This document shows positions 1 through 8,469 of a stretch of DNA of 64,000 bases, in pieces. Below the pieces are notes generated by a model that was not told the DNA's origin, searched no databases, and saw nothing but the letters and a program-made list of their open reading frames with translations. This DNA is from Oscillospiraceae bacterium. GTDB taxonomy: Bacteria > Bacillota > Clostridia > UMGS1810. Each line of letters starts with the position of its first letter. Position 1 is the first letter of the stretch. The stretch is taken from NCBI GenBank assembly GCA_015068825.1, contig SVJU01000001.1, forward strand, positions 124,001 through 188,000, written 5' to 3'. The position numbers and the translations under genes were made by a program.

Positions 1-1
1 A

Positions 2-1138
2 CCATTTGGGCAGCATACATATTTTCACCGTTTTGTGCACATGACAAACTTTACACTTGTTTGTGGATTTTTATTTAAATTATTTGGTACAAACATTTTT
101 GTTGTAAAACTGGTGAGTATAATAATATCATGTTTGTGCATTTATATTATGTATCTTATTGGTAAAAAGCTTTCTGACGAAAGACTGGGCCTTACAATAA
201 GTGCAATTTATACATTTTTTATTCCGTCAATTGCGTATACATCGGTATTTACAAGCGAAAATTTTGCAATGCCATTTCTTTTAATGTCACTTTATTTTGT
301 AATAAGTGCTTATAAAAAAGAAAAGTTAAAAAATACAATTATAGAAATGCTTTTTGCAGGCATATTTCTGGCGTTTGGTTGTCTGTTTCGTGGTGTTGCA
401 CCGTTCTATTTGTGTGCGTATGTAATAGCAACTCTTACTGTATTTGCAAAAAAAACAAAGCTTTTGGGTGCATTATCGCTTCTTGTTGCGTTTTTTACCA
501 TGTATAATGCAGTAAGTCTTTCGCTTTACCATACAGGGATAACATCATATAAACTTACAGATGGTGATGTTCCTTTTACAATTTATATGCTTGTAGGATT
601 TAATTTTGAAACAGGCGGAATGTTTTCGGCAGAGGACCAGGGCATTTATTATGAGGTTAATCAGGACAAAGATAAAATGGCTAAGGTTGTAAAAGAACGG
701 CTTATAAAAAGGATTAAAGAAAATCCTCATAAAATAATTCCGCTTATGTTTAAAAAGACAAATACAATTTATGGCTATGGAGAGTTTAATTCGGTTTACT
801 GGTCGTATGACAATAATGGAAATGAAGGTGAAAAACCTAATATAAGCATATTTTACCGAACTGCATCGCTTTATTACATTGCACTTTTGATTTTAACTTT
901 GTATGGCTTGGTTTTTACAAAGAAAAAATCTTTATACTGCATATTTGCACTTATGATTTTAGGGTTTGAAGCAGGGCTTATGCTTATGGAAGTACAGCCA
1001 AGGTATACATACAGTGTTGCTTATGTTTTTGTGATTTGTGCATCAATGGCAATTTGCGAAATGAAAACAAAGCCTATATCTGAAATAATTAAAAAAAGGC
1101 TTATTAACGGAGGCAAAAAGGATGAAAAAATATCTTAA
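2..1138 (+). CDS. GT39-type membrane glycosyltransferase, C-terminal part (5' end outside window)
   Basis: The reading frame is open from the first bases of the window, so the gene starts upstream; the first GTG (position 35) is not a credible start. At least 378 residues are visible, with about eight to nine hydrophobic segments separated by short basic loops, then a soluble stretch and more membrane spans. The early segment with FGQHTYFH resembles the conserved extracytoplasmic region of the GT39/ArnT/PMT family (GT-C fold), whose members transfer a sugar from a polyprenyl-phosphate donor outside the membrane. The catalytic acidic residue expected near the N-terminus is not in the window. 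It overlaps the next gene, a UbiA-type prenyl-phosphate glycosyltransferase, by 17 bp, which supports a lipid-linked-sugar role. Family call is by similarity of pattern; substrate unknown. Confidence 0.7.
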   Translation, partial: PFGQHTYFHRFVHMTNFTLVCGFLFKLFGTNIFVVKLVSIIISCLCIYIMYLIGKKLSDERLGLTISAIYTFFIPSIAYTSVFTSENFAMPFLLMSLYFVISAYKKEKLKNTIIEMLFAGIFLAFGCLFRGVAPFYLCAYVIATLTVFAKKTKLLGALSLLVAFFTMYNAVSLSLYHTGITSYKLTDGDVPFTIYMLVGFNFETGGMFSAEDQGIYYEVNQDKDKMAKVVKERLIKRIKENPHKIIPLMFKKTNTIYGYGEFNSVYWSYDNNGNEGEKPNISIFYRTASLYYIALLILTLYGLVFTKKKSLYCIFALMILGFEAGLMLMEVQPRYTYSVAYVFVICASMAICEMKTKPISEIIKKRLINGGKKDEKIS

Positions 1139-1988
1139 GCTTGCGCGTGTAAAGCATTATATAAAAAATATATTTATACTTCTTCCGCTTTTTTTCGGAC
1201 AAAAACTATTTGATTTGAATTTAATATTAAAAGCGGTTCTTGGTTTTTTTGCATTTGGACTTGTTTCAAGTGTTGTGTATGTTATAAATGATATAAATGA
1301 TGCCGAAAGTGATGCAAAGCATCCCACAAAAAGGTTAAGGCCTGTTGCATCGGGGGCGATAAGTAAGAAAAATGCAATTGTTTTTGCTTGCATACTGGCT
1401 TTTGTTTCAGTTATATGCACATTTTTTGCCTGTGCAGATAATCTTATTTCATCAAGTTTTATAATCGTTTATTTTGTTATAAATGTTTTATATAGCATAA
1501 AGCTTAAAAACTATCCGATTGTGGATGTAACAATTTTAGCATCTGGATTTTTGTTAAGACTTTTATTTGGTGCTGGGATTGCCAATATAGAAATTTCAAG
1601 CTGGCTTTATTTAACGGTTCTTACACTTTCTTTTTATCTTGGACTTGGCAAAAGACGAAATGAACTTTTAAGACAGTCAGATGAAACAAGAAAGGTTTTA
1701 AAATACTACAACTATGAATTTTTGGATAAAACAATGTATATGTTCATGGCAGTAGCGATTGTGTTTTATTCGCTATGGTGCGTTGACCCTATTACAATTG
1801 AGAGGATATCGACTGATAAAATAATATGGAGTGTACCTTTTGTAATAGTTATACTTTTAAGATACAGTTTTATTGTTGAAGGTGATTCTGATGGCGATCC
1901 TGCAGAAGTTATTTTAAAGGATAAACCGCTTTTGCTTTTGGGTCTTTGTTATTTTTTGTTTATCTTATCTTTAATTTATTTGTTATAG
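1122..1988 (+). CDS. UbiA-family prenyltransferase, decaprenyl-phosphate phosphoribosyltransferase type
   Basis: This 288-residue integral membrane protein has about eight to nine predicted spans. The motif NDINDAESDAKHP followed by KRLRP (residues about 64-82) matches the NDxxDxxxD signature of the UbiA superfamily. The HPxKxxRP continuation is typical of the DPPR-synthase branch, which transfers 5-phosphoribose from PRPP to a polyprenyl phosphate. The start has GGAGG seven bases upstream and overlaps the preceding glycosyltransferase gene. A HAD phosphatase gene follows after 12 bp; UbiA and HAD phosphatase genes are often linked or fused. Together the three could make and use a lipid-linked pentose. 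The exact acceptor and product are inference. Confidence 0.8.
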   Translation: MKKYLKLARVKHYIKNIFILLPLFFGQKLFDLNLILKAVLGFFAFGLVSSVVYVINDINDAESDAKHPTKRLRPVASGAISKKNAIVFACILAFVSVICTFFACADNLISSSFIIVYFVINVLYSIKLKNYPIVDVTILASGFLLRLLFGAGIANIEISSWLYLTVLTLSFYLGLGKRRNELLRQSDETRKVLKYYNYEFLDKTMYMFMAVAIVFYSLWCVDPITIERISTDKIIWSVPFVIVILLRYSFIVEGDSDGDPAEVILKDKPLLLLGLCYFLFILSLIYLL

Positions 1989-2000
1989 TGAGGAAAAAAT

Positions 2001-2570
2001 ATGAATGTTTATGATTTTGATGAAACAATTTATAATGGCGACAGTACAAGAGATTTTTATTTTTATACTTTGAAAAACAAAAAATCTATATTAAAATACA
2101 TTCCAAAGCAAGGCTTTTATTTTGTTCTTTTTGCACTTGGAATAATAACAAAAACTAAATTCAAAGAAAAGTTTTATTCGTTTTTTAAATCTATAAAAAA
2201 TATAGACGATTTTTTGGAAGAATTCTGGAATGAACATGAAAAGAATATAAAAGAGTGGTATATTAAAAATCAAAAAGAAGACGATATAATAATTTCAGCA
2301 TCACCTTATTTTCTTCTTTTACCTATATGCAAAAGACTAAAAATAAATCATCTTCTTGCATCAAATGTAGATAAATTTACAGGAAAATACGATGGCGAAA
2401 ACTGCTGGGGTGAAGAAAAGGTAAAACGGCTTGATAAATATACAAGTGATTATTCAATAGACGAGTTTTATTCAGATTCCTATTCAGATTCACCTCTTGC
2501 AAACTTAGCCAAAAAAGCATACATTGTTAAAGGAAATGAACTTTACGACTGGAATGAATATAAAAAATAA
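2001..2570 (+). CDS. HAD-superfamily subclass IB phosphatase
   Basis: This protein has 189 residues. Motif I is YDFDETI at the N-terminus (nucleophile Asp plus second Asp replaced by Glu, as DxDxT variants DFDETI). Motif II is ISASP (residues about 96-100), and a DSYSDSPL segment near residue 156 acts as motif III/IV. This is the SerB-like IB group, which hydrolyses small phosphate esters. Position directly after the UbiA-type gene suggests it dephosphorylates the phosphoribosyl-lipid or a related intermediate, but that is inferred from context only. RBS GAGGAA precedes ATG. It is the last gene of the operon; a strong terminator follows immediately. Confidence 0.8.
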   Translation: MNVYDFDETIYNGDSTRDFYFYTLKNKKSILKYIPKQGFYFVLFALGIITKTKFKEKFYSFFKSIKNIDDFLEEFWNEHEKNIKEWYIKNQKEDDIIISASPYFLLLPICKRLKINHLLASNVDKFTGKYDGENCWGEEKVKRLDKYTSDYSIDEFYSDSYSDSPLANLAKKAYIVKGNELYDWNEYKK

Positions 2571-2614
2571 AAAAAGAGATGCTATGCATATCAATATGCA
2601 TAGCATCTCTTTTT
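2571..2614. terminator. Bidirectional intrinsic terminator
   Basis: A perfect 21-bp inverted repeat (2571-2591 with 2594-2614), A-rich at one end and T-rich at the other, lies between convergent genes. It can terminate the plus-strand UbiA/HAD operon and the minus-strand paaK/ACT operon. Confidence 0.9.
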
Positions 2615-2624
2615 AGTATATTTT

Positions 2625-3056
2625 TTACTTTCCAAAAATATCTTTCTGGTCGATAACAGAAATGTTGGCATCTATCAATGCTTTTGTAGCTTTGTCATTG
2701 TTGTCAACTCTGAAAATCATATATGCTTTATCTTTAATATGTGACATAAATGCATAAGTATATTCAACATTGATGTCGGCATTTGTTAATATTTCAAGAA
2801 TATTTGCCATACTTCCCGGGGTATCATCAAGCGCTGCAGCAAGAACGCTTGTTGCAACAGCGGTGTAGCCTGCATCTCGTAGTATATCGCGAGCTTTGTC
2901 TGCATCTTCTGTAATAATTCTTAAAATACCAAAATCCTGTGTATCTGCAATAGATAATGCAAGAAGATTAATTTTGCTTTCTGCAATAAATTTTGTAACT
3001 TCAGAAAGTGATCCTTTTTTATTTTCTATAAATATCGAAATCTGCTTAACACTCAT
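2625..3056 (-). CDS. Tandem ACT-domain amino-acid-binding protein
   Basis: This 143-residue protein contains two ACT repeats. The first (residues about 1-68) starts VKQISIFIENKKGSLSEV and the second (about 69-140) has the LDDTPGSMANI turn that forms the ligand-binding loop of ACT domains. No catalytic domain is attached. Such small double-ACT proteins commonly follow phenylacetate-CoA ligase genes in Clostridia and archaea and are thought to sense aromatic or branched amino acids. Here it lies 20 bp downstream of the paaK-like gene in the same operon, which fits a regulator or sensor of aromatic amino-acid metabolism. Confidence 0.88.
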   Translation of the reverse strand: MSVKQISIFIENKKGSLSEVTKFIAESKINLLALSIADTQDFGILRIITEDADKARDILRDAGYTAVATSVLAAALDDTPGSMANILEILTNADINVEYTYAFMSHIKDKAYMIFRVDNNDKATKALIDANISVIDQKDIFGK

Positions 3057-3076
3057 TTTTCATTCTCCTTATAAGT

Positions 3077-4384
3077 TTATTTATAAAGCTTTCTTTTATC
3101 AACAACTCTTACAGCCTTGCCTTCGCTTCTTGTAATGCTTTTTGGCGGTACAAGATGCATTTTTGGATTAATACCAAGCATTGTTTTAACTGCCGACGCA
3201 AGCTGTTTTTCTTTTTCGGCAATTTCTTTAACAGTATCAGAGAACTGGTCTGATGAAATTTCAACATAAACATCAAGTGTGTCGGTGTTGTTTTCTCTGT
3301 CAACTTCGATGCGGTAGTTGGGTGAGTATCCCTGTTCAAGAAGAACAGTTTCAATCTGTGACGGGAATACATTTACACCTCTTATAATAAGCATATCGTC
3401 GCTTCTGCCCATTGGTTTTGTCATTTTTACAAATGTTCTTCCGCAAGAACATTTCTTTCTTGTAAGAATACAAATATCTCTTGTTCTGTATCTGAGTAGC
3501 GGAAATGCTTCTTTGTCAACACTTGTAAGAACAAGCTCGCCTTTTGAACCTTCTGGAAGAACCTCGCCTGTGTCAGGGTCAATTATTTCTGCAATATAAT
3601 GGTCTTCGTTAATGTGCATACCGGTTTGTTCTTCACATTCAAAAGATACACCCGGACCTGCAAGTTCGGTAAGGCCATAAATATCGTAAGCTTTAATGCC
3701 AAGAGTATTTTCAATATCACGACGCATTTCTTCTGTCCATGCTTCTGCACCAAAAATACCTGCTTTAAGCGAAATATCGTCTTTTGTGTAACCCATTTCT
3801 TTTAGTGTTTCACCAATATATGCGGCATAAGATGGGGTACAGCAGATGATTGTAGACTGCAAGTCAACCATAAACTGAATCTGTCTTTCGGTGTTGCCTG
3901 ATGACATTGGAAGTGTAAGACATCCAACCTTGTGAGAACCGCCGTTAAGTCCGGGACCGCCTGTAAATAAGCCATAGCCGTAACAAACCTGACAAACATC
4001 ATCTTTTGTTCCGCCAACTGCCATAATTGCTCTTGCACAGCAGTCTTCCCATATATCAATATCGTTTTGTGTGTAGAAAGCCACAACTCTTTTTCCGGTT
4101 GTTCCGCTTGTAGACTGAATTCTTACACAGTCAGAAAGCGGTCTTGCCATAAGGCCGTATGGATATGCCTCTCTTAAATCTGCTTTTGTTAAAAACGGTA
4201 GTTTATGTAAATCGTCAACCGATTTTATATCATCGGGTGTAATACCTTTTTTGTCCATAAGGTCACGGTAGTATTTTACATTTTCGTAAACATTTTTAAC
4301 TTGCTTTACAAGTCTTTCACTCTGCAACTCTTTAATTTTTTCGAGTGGCATTGTTTCAAGCTCTTTTTGGTAATAATTTGCCAT
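3077..4384 (-). CDS. Phenylacetate-CoA ligase family (PaaK-type) adenylate-forming enzyme
   Basis: The 435-residue enzyme belongs to the acyl/aryl-CoA synthetase (ANL) superfamily. The phosphate-binding loop is QSTSGTTGKRV (about residue 90), followed by the adenylate-binding DIYGLTELAGPG (about 240) and the C-terminal hinge region with RSDDMLIIRGVNVFPSQIE (about 320-338). It activates an aryl acid such as phenylacetate or indoleacetate to its CoA thioester using ATP. I chose ATG at 4384 (MANYYQKEL) because GGAAGG lies about ten bases upstream; the longer reading frame to 4411 would start inside that leader. The ACT gene follows. Substrate is not provable from sequence. Confidence 0.9.
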   Translation of the reverse strand: MANYYQKELETMPLEKIKELQSERLVKQVKNVYENVKYYRDLMDKKGITPDDIKSVDDLHKLPFLTKADLREAYPYGLMARPLSDCVRIQSTSGTTGKRVVAFYTQNDIDIWEDCCARAIMAVGGTKDDVCQVCYGYGLFTGGPGLNGGSHKVGCLTLPMSSGNTERQIQFMVDLQSTIICCTPSYAAYIGETLKEMGYTKDDISLKAGIFGAEAWTEEMRRDIENTLGIKAYDIYGLTELAGPGVSFECEEQTGMHINEDHYIAEIIDPDTGEVLPEGSKGELVLTSVDKEAFPLLRYRTRDICILTRKKCSCGRTFVKMTKPMGRSDDMLIIRGVNVFPSQIETVLLEQGYSPNYRIEVDRENNTDTLDVYVEISSDQFSDTVKEIAEKEKQLASAVKTMLGINPKMHLVPPKSITRSEGKAVRVVDKRKLYK

Positions 4385-4489
4385 TTTAATCATTCCTTCC
4401 AAAATAAACAAAAGTAAAATTTATCGTATTTAATAATTATACTATAAAAATGCATAATATACAAGTTTTTTTGATGAAATTTTAGTAAA

Positions 4490-4517
4490 AAAAGACGACT
4501 TTTATAAGCCGCCTTTA
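4490..4517 (-). terminator. Terminator of the spoVA operon
   Basis: On the minus strand a G+C-rich stem (GCCGCCTTT at 4508-4516 with AAAGACGAC at 4491-4499, including G-U pairs) is followed by a run of T. It lies just after the spoVAE stop codon. Confidence 0.65.
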
Positions 4518-4523
4518 AAAATA

Positions 4524-4883
4524 CTATTTTATTCTTGGTTTTGAAACAAGTGATGCGATGTATCCAAAAAGTATTGCGGCGCTTATTCCACCTGCTGTAG
4601 CACTTATTCCTCCTGTTAAAATACCCATAATACCTTTTTGGTTTATCCCTTTTATAACGCCTTTGCAAAGAGAATATCCAAAACCTATAATAGGTACTGT
4701 TGCACCTGCGCCTGCATATTTAACAACAGGTTCATATATACCAAAAAGTGTTAAAAAAGCACCTGCAACCACATAAGTTACCATAATTCTTGCGGGGGTA
4801 AGCTTTGTTTTATCAATTAAAATCTGTGCTATAACACAAAGACCGCCACCTACCCAGAATGCTTTGAAAATATCGTAAAGCAT
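4524..4883 (-). CDS. spoVAE: Stage V sporulation protein AE (SpoVAE/SpoVAEB)
   Basis: This 119-residue polytopic protein has four to five predicted membrane helices in a Gly/Ala-rich pattern (GAGATVPIIGFGYSLCKG), matching SpoVAEB. SpoVA proteins form the inner-membrane channel that moves dipicolinic acid into the forespore and releases it at germination. GAAAGGAAA upstream supports the ATG at 4883 rather than the longer frame beginning at 4964, which would overlap spoVAD. It is the last gene of spoVAC-spoVAD-spoVAE. Forespore (sigma-G) expression is known for the family; I did not identify a clear sigma-G promoter. Confidence 0.93.
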   Translation of the reverse strand: MLYDIFKAFWVGGGLCVIAQILIDKTKLTPARIMVTYVVAGAFLTLFGIYEPVVKYAGAGATVPIIGFGYSLCKGVIKGINQKGIMGILTGGISATAGGISAAILFGYIASLVSKPRIK

Positions 4884-4909
4884 AAGCTTGGTTTCCTTTC
4901 TTATAAATT

Positions 4910-5935
4910 TTAACTCTCTATTGCTACAGCGTGTGCAATTGACGGAATACTTTGTCCCTGACACGATGACACAGGATTCATAAGTGCACCTGTTGCAACA
5001 AGAAGAAGATTTTTTATTTTTTTATTTTTTAAAAGGTGGTAAAGATAAGAGCAAAATACCGAGCCACAGCATCCGCAACCCGAACCGCCTGCATCAACCT
5101 TTTGTTCTTTTGTATCAAAAATCATACTTCCGCAGTCTTTATGATTTTTTGATATATCAACACCTTGCCTTTTAAGAAGGTCACAAACAAGCTTTGAACC
5201 AATATCTGCAAGGTCGCCTGTTACAATTAAATCATAATATGAAGGATGGCGGTTTGTATCTTTAAGATGTGTATAAATTGTATCACAAGCCGCAGGTGCC
5301 ATAGCTGCACCCATATTGTTTGCATCACTAACACCCATATCAACTATTTTTCCTGTTGTAATATGTGTAACTTTTGGTCCTTCGCCCTCTTTTGAAAGTA
5401 TTGCCGCACCGCTTCCTGTAACAGTCCATTGCGATGTTGGTGTTCTTACACTTCCGTATTCAACCGGAAAACGAAATTGTTTTTCTGCACCGCAAAAATG
5501 ACTTGATGTTGTGCATATTGTTTTTTTTGCATATCCTGCATCTACCATTATTGATGCGAGTGATAACCCCTCTGCCATAGTTGAGCACGCACCAAAAATT
5601 CCAAAAAACGGTATACCAAAATCCTTTATCGCAAAGCTTGATGAGGTGCATTGATTAATAAGGTCGCCTGCAAAAATATAGTCAATATCGCTAAACTTTA
5701 TTTGCGCGTTTGATACCGCACCCAAAACAGTTGTACGCATAAGTTCAGTCTCTGCCTGCTCCCAGGTAGGCTTATTCAAAAATTCATCCTGATGTACTTT
5801 GTGAAAATAATCTTTTAACGGACCTTCGCCTTCTTTTTTTCCCACAGAAGAAAATGTTTCAATAATAACAGGTTTTGAATCAAGCTTAATGGTTTGTAAT
5901 CCAATTTTTTTATTCATATTCATATTCATATTCAT
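4910..5935 (-). CDS. spoVAD: Stage V sporulation protein AD (SpoVAD), dipicolinate-binding subunit
   Basis: The 341-residue protein has a thiolase/ketoacyl-synthase-like fold typical of SpoVAD, with FGACSTMAEGL (about residue 115), TTSSHFCGAEKQFRFP (about 143) and GGSGCGCCGS near residue 283. In Bacillus SpoVAD is the peripheral subunit that binds dipicolinic acid at the channel. AGGGTGA seven bases upstream supports the first ATG at 5935. The gene opens with four tandem copies of ATGAAT (5912-5935), giving four in-frame ATG codons and an odd (Met-Asn)4 N-terminus. It sits 11 bp after spoVAC. Confidence 0.95.
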   Translation of the reverse strand: MNMNMNMNKKIGLQTIKLDSKPVIIETFSSVGKKEGEGPLKDYFHKVHQDEFLNKPTWEQAETELMRTTVLGAVSNAQIKFSDIDYIFAGDLINQCTSSSFAIKDFGIPFFGIFGACSTMAEGLSLASIMVDAGYAKKTICTTSSHFCGAEKQFRFPVEYGSVRTPTSQWTVTGSGAAILSKEGEGPKVTHITTGKIVDMGVSDANNMGAAMAPAACDTIYTHLKDTNRHPSYYDLIVTGDLADIGSKLVCDLLKRQGVDISKNHKDCGSMIFDTKEQKVDAGGSGCGCCGSVFCSYLYHLLKNKKIKNLLLVATGALMNPVSSCQGQSIPSIAHAVAIES

Positions 5936-5946
5936 AATATTTCACC

Positions 5947-6393
5947 CTAAATGAAATAGAAAAAATAATAAATGATACCGCATATAACGGATGATATTGT
6001 TCCAAATACCAGAACAGGTCCTGCAATAGTAAACATTTTTGCGCCAACACCCATAATATAACCCTCACTTTTAAATTCCATTGCCGCCGAAACAACACTG
6101 TTTGCAAAACCTGTTATAGGGACTAAAGTTCCCGATTTTCCGTAATTTGCAATTTTGTCATAAATGGTAAGCGATGTTAAAAATGAGCCTAAAAATATCA
6201 TTATGATGCTTGTTGCACCCGATGAATATTCAGTTGAAAAACCCATACCTTTTATAAAATGCAAAATTATTTGTCCTATTGAACAAATAATACCACCTGT
6301 TATAAAAGACATTAACATATCTTTAAAAAGGGTAGAGTTGGGAGATGCTTTTTTTATAAGTTTATCGTAATCTTTGTTTGTTAAAGAACCCAT
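5947..6393 (-). CDS. spoVAC: Stage V sporulation protein AC (SpoVAC)
   Basis: This 148-residue membrane protein has four predicted helices and the GGIICSIGQI and GTLVPITGFANSVVSAAMEFKS segments characteristic of SpoVAC, the mechanosensitive DPA-channel component. The stretch FKSEGYIMGVGAKMF is shared by SpoVAC and related SpoVAEB proteins. It begins inside the end of a 42-codon upstream ORF (13-bp overlap), so the two may be translationally coupled. spoVAA, spoVAB and spoVAF are absent here, as in the reduced clostridial spoVACDE arrangement. Confidence 0.95.
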   Translation of the reverse strand: MGSLTNKDYDKLIKKASPNSTLFKDMLMSFITGGIICSIGQIILHFIKGMGFSTEYSSGATSIIMIFLGSFLTSLTIYDKIANYGKSGTLVPITGFANSVVSAAMEFKSEGYIMGVGAKMFTIAGPVLVFGTISSVICGIIYYFFYFI

Positions 6394-6509
6394 ACTTCAT
6401 CATCCTTTGCATATTTGCCAAAATTTTTTGAAGATATTGATTTTTTTACTGTTATAAAAACGGCAAAAACCGAAAAACATATTGTAAAAAAAGATACAAA
6501 ATATTTCAT
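6381..6509 (-). CDS. Small single-span membrane ORF upstream of spoVAC (42 aa)
   Basis: An ATG at 6509, preceded by a good RBS (GAAAGGATAG), opens a 42-codon frame. It reads MKYFVSFFTICFSVFAVFIT, then a basic/polar tail ending KDDEVWVL. Residues 3-21 form one hydrophobic helix. Its stop lies 13 bp inside spoVAC, so it is probably the first cistron of the spoVA operon. I do not recognise a family. The RBS, overlap and hydrophobic design argue that it is translated; conservation in relatives would be decisive. Confidence 0.55.
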   Translation of the reverse strand: MKYFVSFFTICFSVFAVFITVKKSISSKNFGKYAKDDEVWVL

Positions 6510-6663
6510 TTTTACTATCCTTTCTTTTTTATATTTCTTTTTTATTGTTTGTATTTTAAAATAAAATATTCTTTTAAAATTTATTGTTGTGTTACGAAAA
6601 AAAATGTGTTACAATATATAATAGATAAGTATATGTAAGTATTAATAAGGAGAAATAAAATAA

Positions 6664-8469
6664 ATGTCAGCAAATCAGGAAAACATAAGAAACTTTTGTA
6701 TTATAGCACATATTGACCATGGTAAATCCACCCTTGCAGACCGTATTTTAGAGCATACAGGTGTTTTAACCGAGCGTCAGATGCAGGATCAGATTTTGGA
6801 TAATATGGATCTTGAAAGAGAAAAGGGCATAACCATAAAGGCTCGTGCTGTAAAGCTTGTGTATAAGGCAAAAGATAATAAAGAATATATTTTAAATTTA
6901 ATAGATACACCGGGACATGTTGACTTTAACTATGAGGTATCAAGAAGCCTTGCTGCGTGTGAGGGTGCTATTTTAATTGTTGATGCTGCGCAGGGAATTG
7001 AAGCACAGACACTTGCAAACACATATCTTGCAATTGACCACGATTTAGAGCTTGTGCCTGTTATCAATAAAATTGACCTTCCAAGTGCAAGACCTGATGC
7101 TGTAAAAAACGAAATTGAAGATATAATAGGTCTTGAAGCACACGATGCTCCTTTAATATCTGCAAAAAATGGTATTGGTATTGAAGATGTGCTTGAAGCG
7201 GTTGTAAATAAAATGCCACCTCCAAAAGGTGATGAAAATGCACCTTTAAAAGCACTTATTTTTGACTCTTACTATGATTCATACAAGGGTATTATTGTTT
7301 ATGTAAGAATTCGCGACGGAAAAATAAAACCGGGTGATAAAATTAAATTTATGGCAACAGGCTCAACATTTGATGTTGTAGAGGTTGGATATTTATCTCC
7401 GCTTGGTCTTATCCCTTCAAATAACCTTATGGCAGGTGAGGTTGGATACATTGCCGCAAGTATTAAAAATGTGCGTGATGCAAGAGTTGGAGATACTGTA
7501 ACCTTGGCAGAAGGCGGAGCAAAAGAAGCACTTCCAGGATACAAAAAGGTTAATCCAATGGTATTCTCTGGTATTTATCCTGCTGACAGTGCAAAATATT
7601 CTGACCTTCGTGATGCACTTGAAAAGCTTCAGCTTAATGACGCATCACTCACATTTGAACCTGAAACATCGTTAGCATTGGGCTTTGGATTCAGATGTGG
7701 ATTTTTAGGTCTTTTGCATATGGAAATAATTCAGGAAAGATTAGAGAGAGAATATAATCTTGACCTTGTTACAACAGCTCCAAGCGTTATATATAAAATC
7801 ACAAAAACCGATGGTGAAGTTATAGATATTTCAAACCCGACAAACCTTCCACCACAACAGGAAATTGAATATATGGAAGAGCCGATTGTTAAAGCATCTA
7901 TTATGGTGCCAACTGAGTTTATTGGTAATATTATGGAGCTTTGTCAGGAAAGAAGGGGTATTTACAAGGATATGCAATATATCGACGATACCCGTGCAAC
8001 GCTAAATTACACACTTCCGCTTAATGAAATTATATACGACTTTTTCGATACCTTAAAATCAAGAACAAGAGGTTATGCATCATTTGACTATGAATTAACA
8101 GGATATCAGAAATCCGACCTTGTTAAGCTTGACATTATGCTAAATGGCGATGTTGTAGATGCATTATCGTTTATTGTTCATTCGTCAAAGGCATATACAA
8201 GAGGAAGAAGAATTGCCGAAAAATTAAAAGAGTCAATTCCGCGTCAGCTTTTTGAAGTTCCCATTCAGGCAGCAATAGGAAACAAAATTATTGCCCGTGA
8301 AACTGTTAAAGCAATGCGAAAAGACGTTCTTGCAAAATGCTATGGCGGTGACATAACACGAAAGAAAAAGCTTCTTGAAAAGCAGAAGGAAGGAAAGAAG
8401 AGAATGCGTCAGGTAGGTTCGGTTGAAGTTCCGCAGGATGCATTTATGGCTGTTCTTAAAATTGACTGA
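6664..8469 (+). CDS. lepA: Elongation factor 4 (LepA), ribosomal back-translocase GTPase
   Basis: This is a full-length 601-residue translational GTPase. It has the G1 loop AHIDHGKST (about residue 15), [10 protein letters not shown] (G2), DTPGHVDF (G3), NKIDLPSA (G4) and a C-terminal LepA-specific domain ending in [20 protein letters not shown]. LepA acts on stalled or mistranslocated ribosomes. AAGGAG lies eight bases upstream of the ATG. The TGA stop overlaps the ATG of hemW (TGATG), indicating translational coupling; lepA-hemW is a conserved pairing across Bacillota. Confidence 0.98.
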   Translation: MSANQENIRNFCIIAHIDHGKSTLADRILEHTGVLTERQMQDQILDNMDLEREKGITIKARAVKLVYKAKDNKEYILNLIDTPGHVDFNYEVSRSLAACEGAILIVDAAQGIEAQTLANTYLAIDHDLELVPVINKIDLPSARPDAVKNEIEDIIGLEAHDAPLISAKNGIGIEDVLEAVVNKMPPPKGDENAPLKALIFDSYYDSYKGIIVYVRIRDGKIKPGDKIKFMATGSTFDVVEVGYLSPLGLIPSNNLMAGEVGYIAASIKNVRDARVGDTVTLAEGGAKEALPGYKKVNPMVFSGIYPADSAKYSDLRDALEKLQLNDASLTFEPETSLALGFGFRCGFLGLLHMEIIQERLEREYNLDLVTTAPSVIYKITKTDGEVIDISNPTNLPPQQEIEYMEEPIVKASIMVPTEFIGNIMELCQERRGIYKDMQYIDDTRATLNYTLPLNEIIYDFFDTLKSRTRGYASFDYELTGYQKSDLVKLDIMLNGDVVDALSFIVHSSKAYTRGRRIAEKLKESIPRQLFEVPIQAAIGNKIIARETVKAMRKDVLAKCYGGDITRKKKLLEKQKEGKKRMRQVGSVEVPQDAFMAVLKID

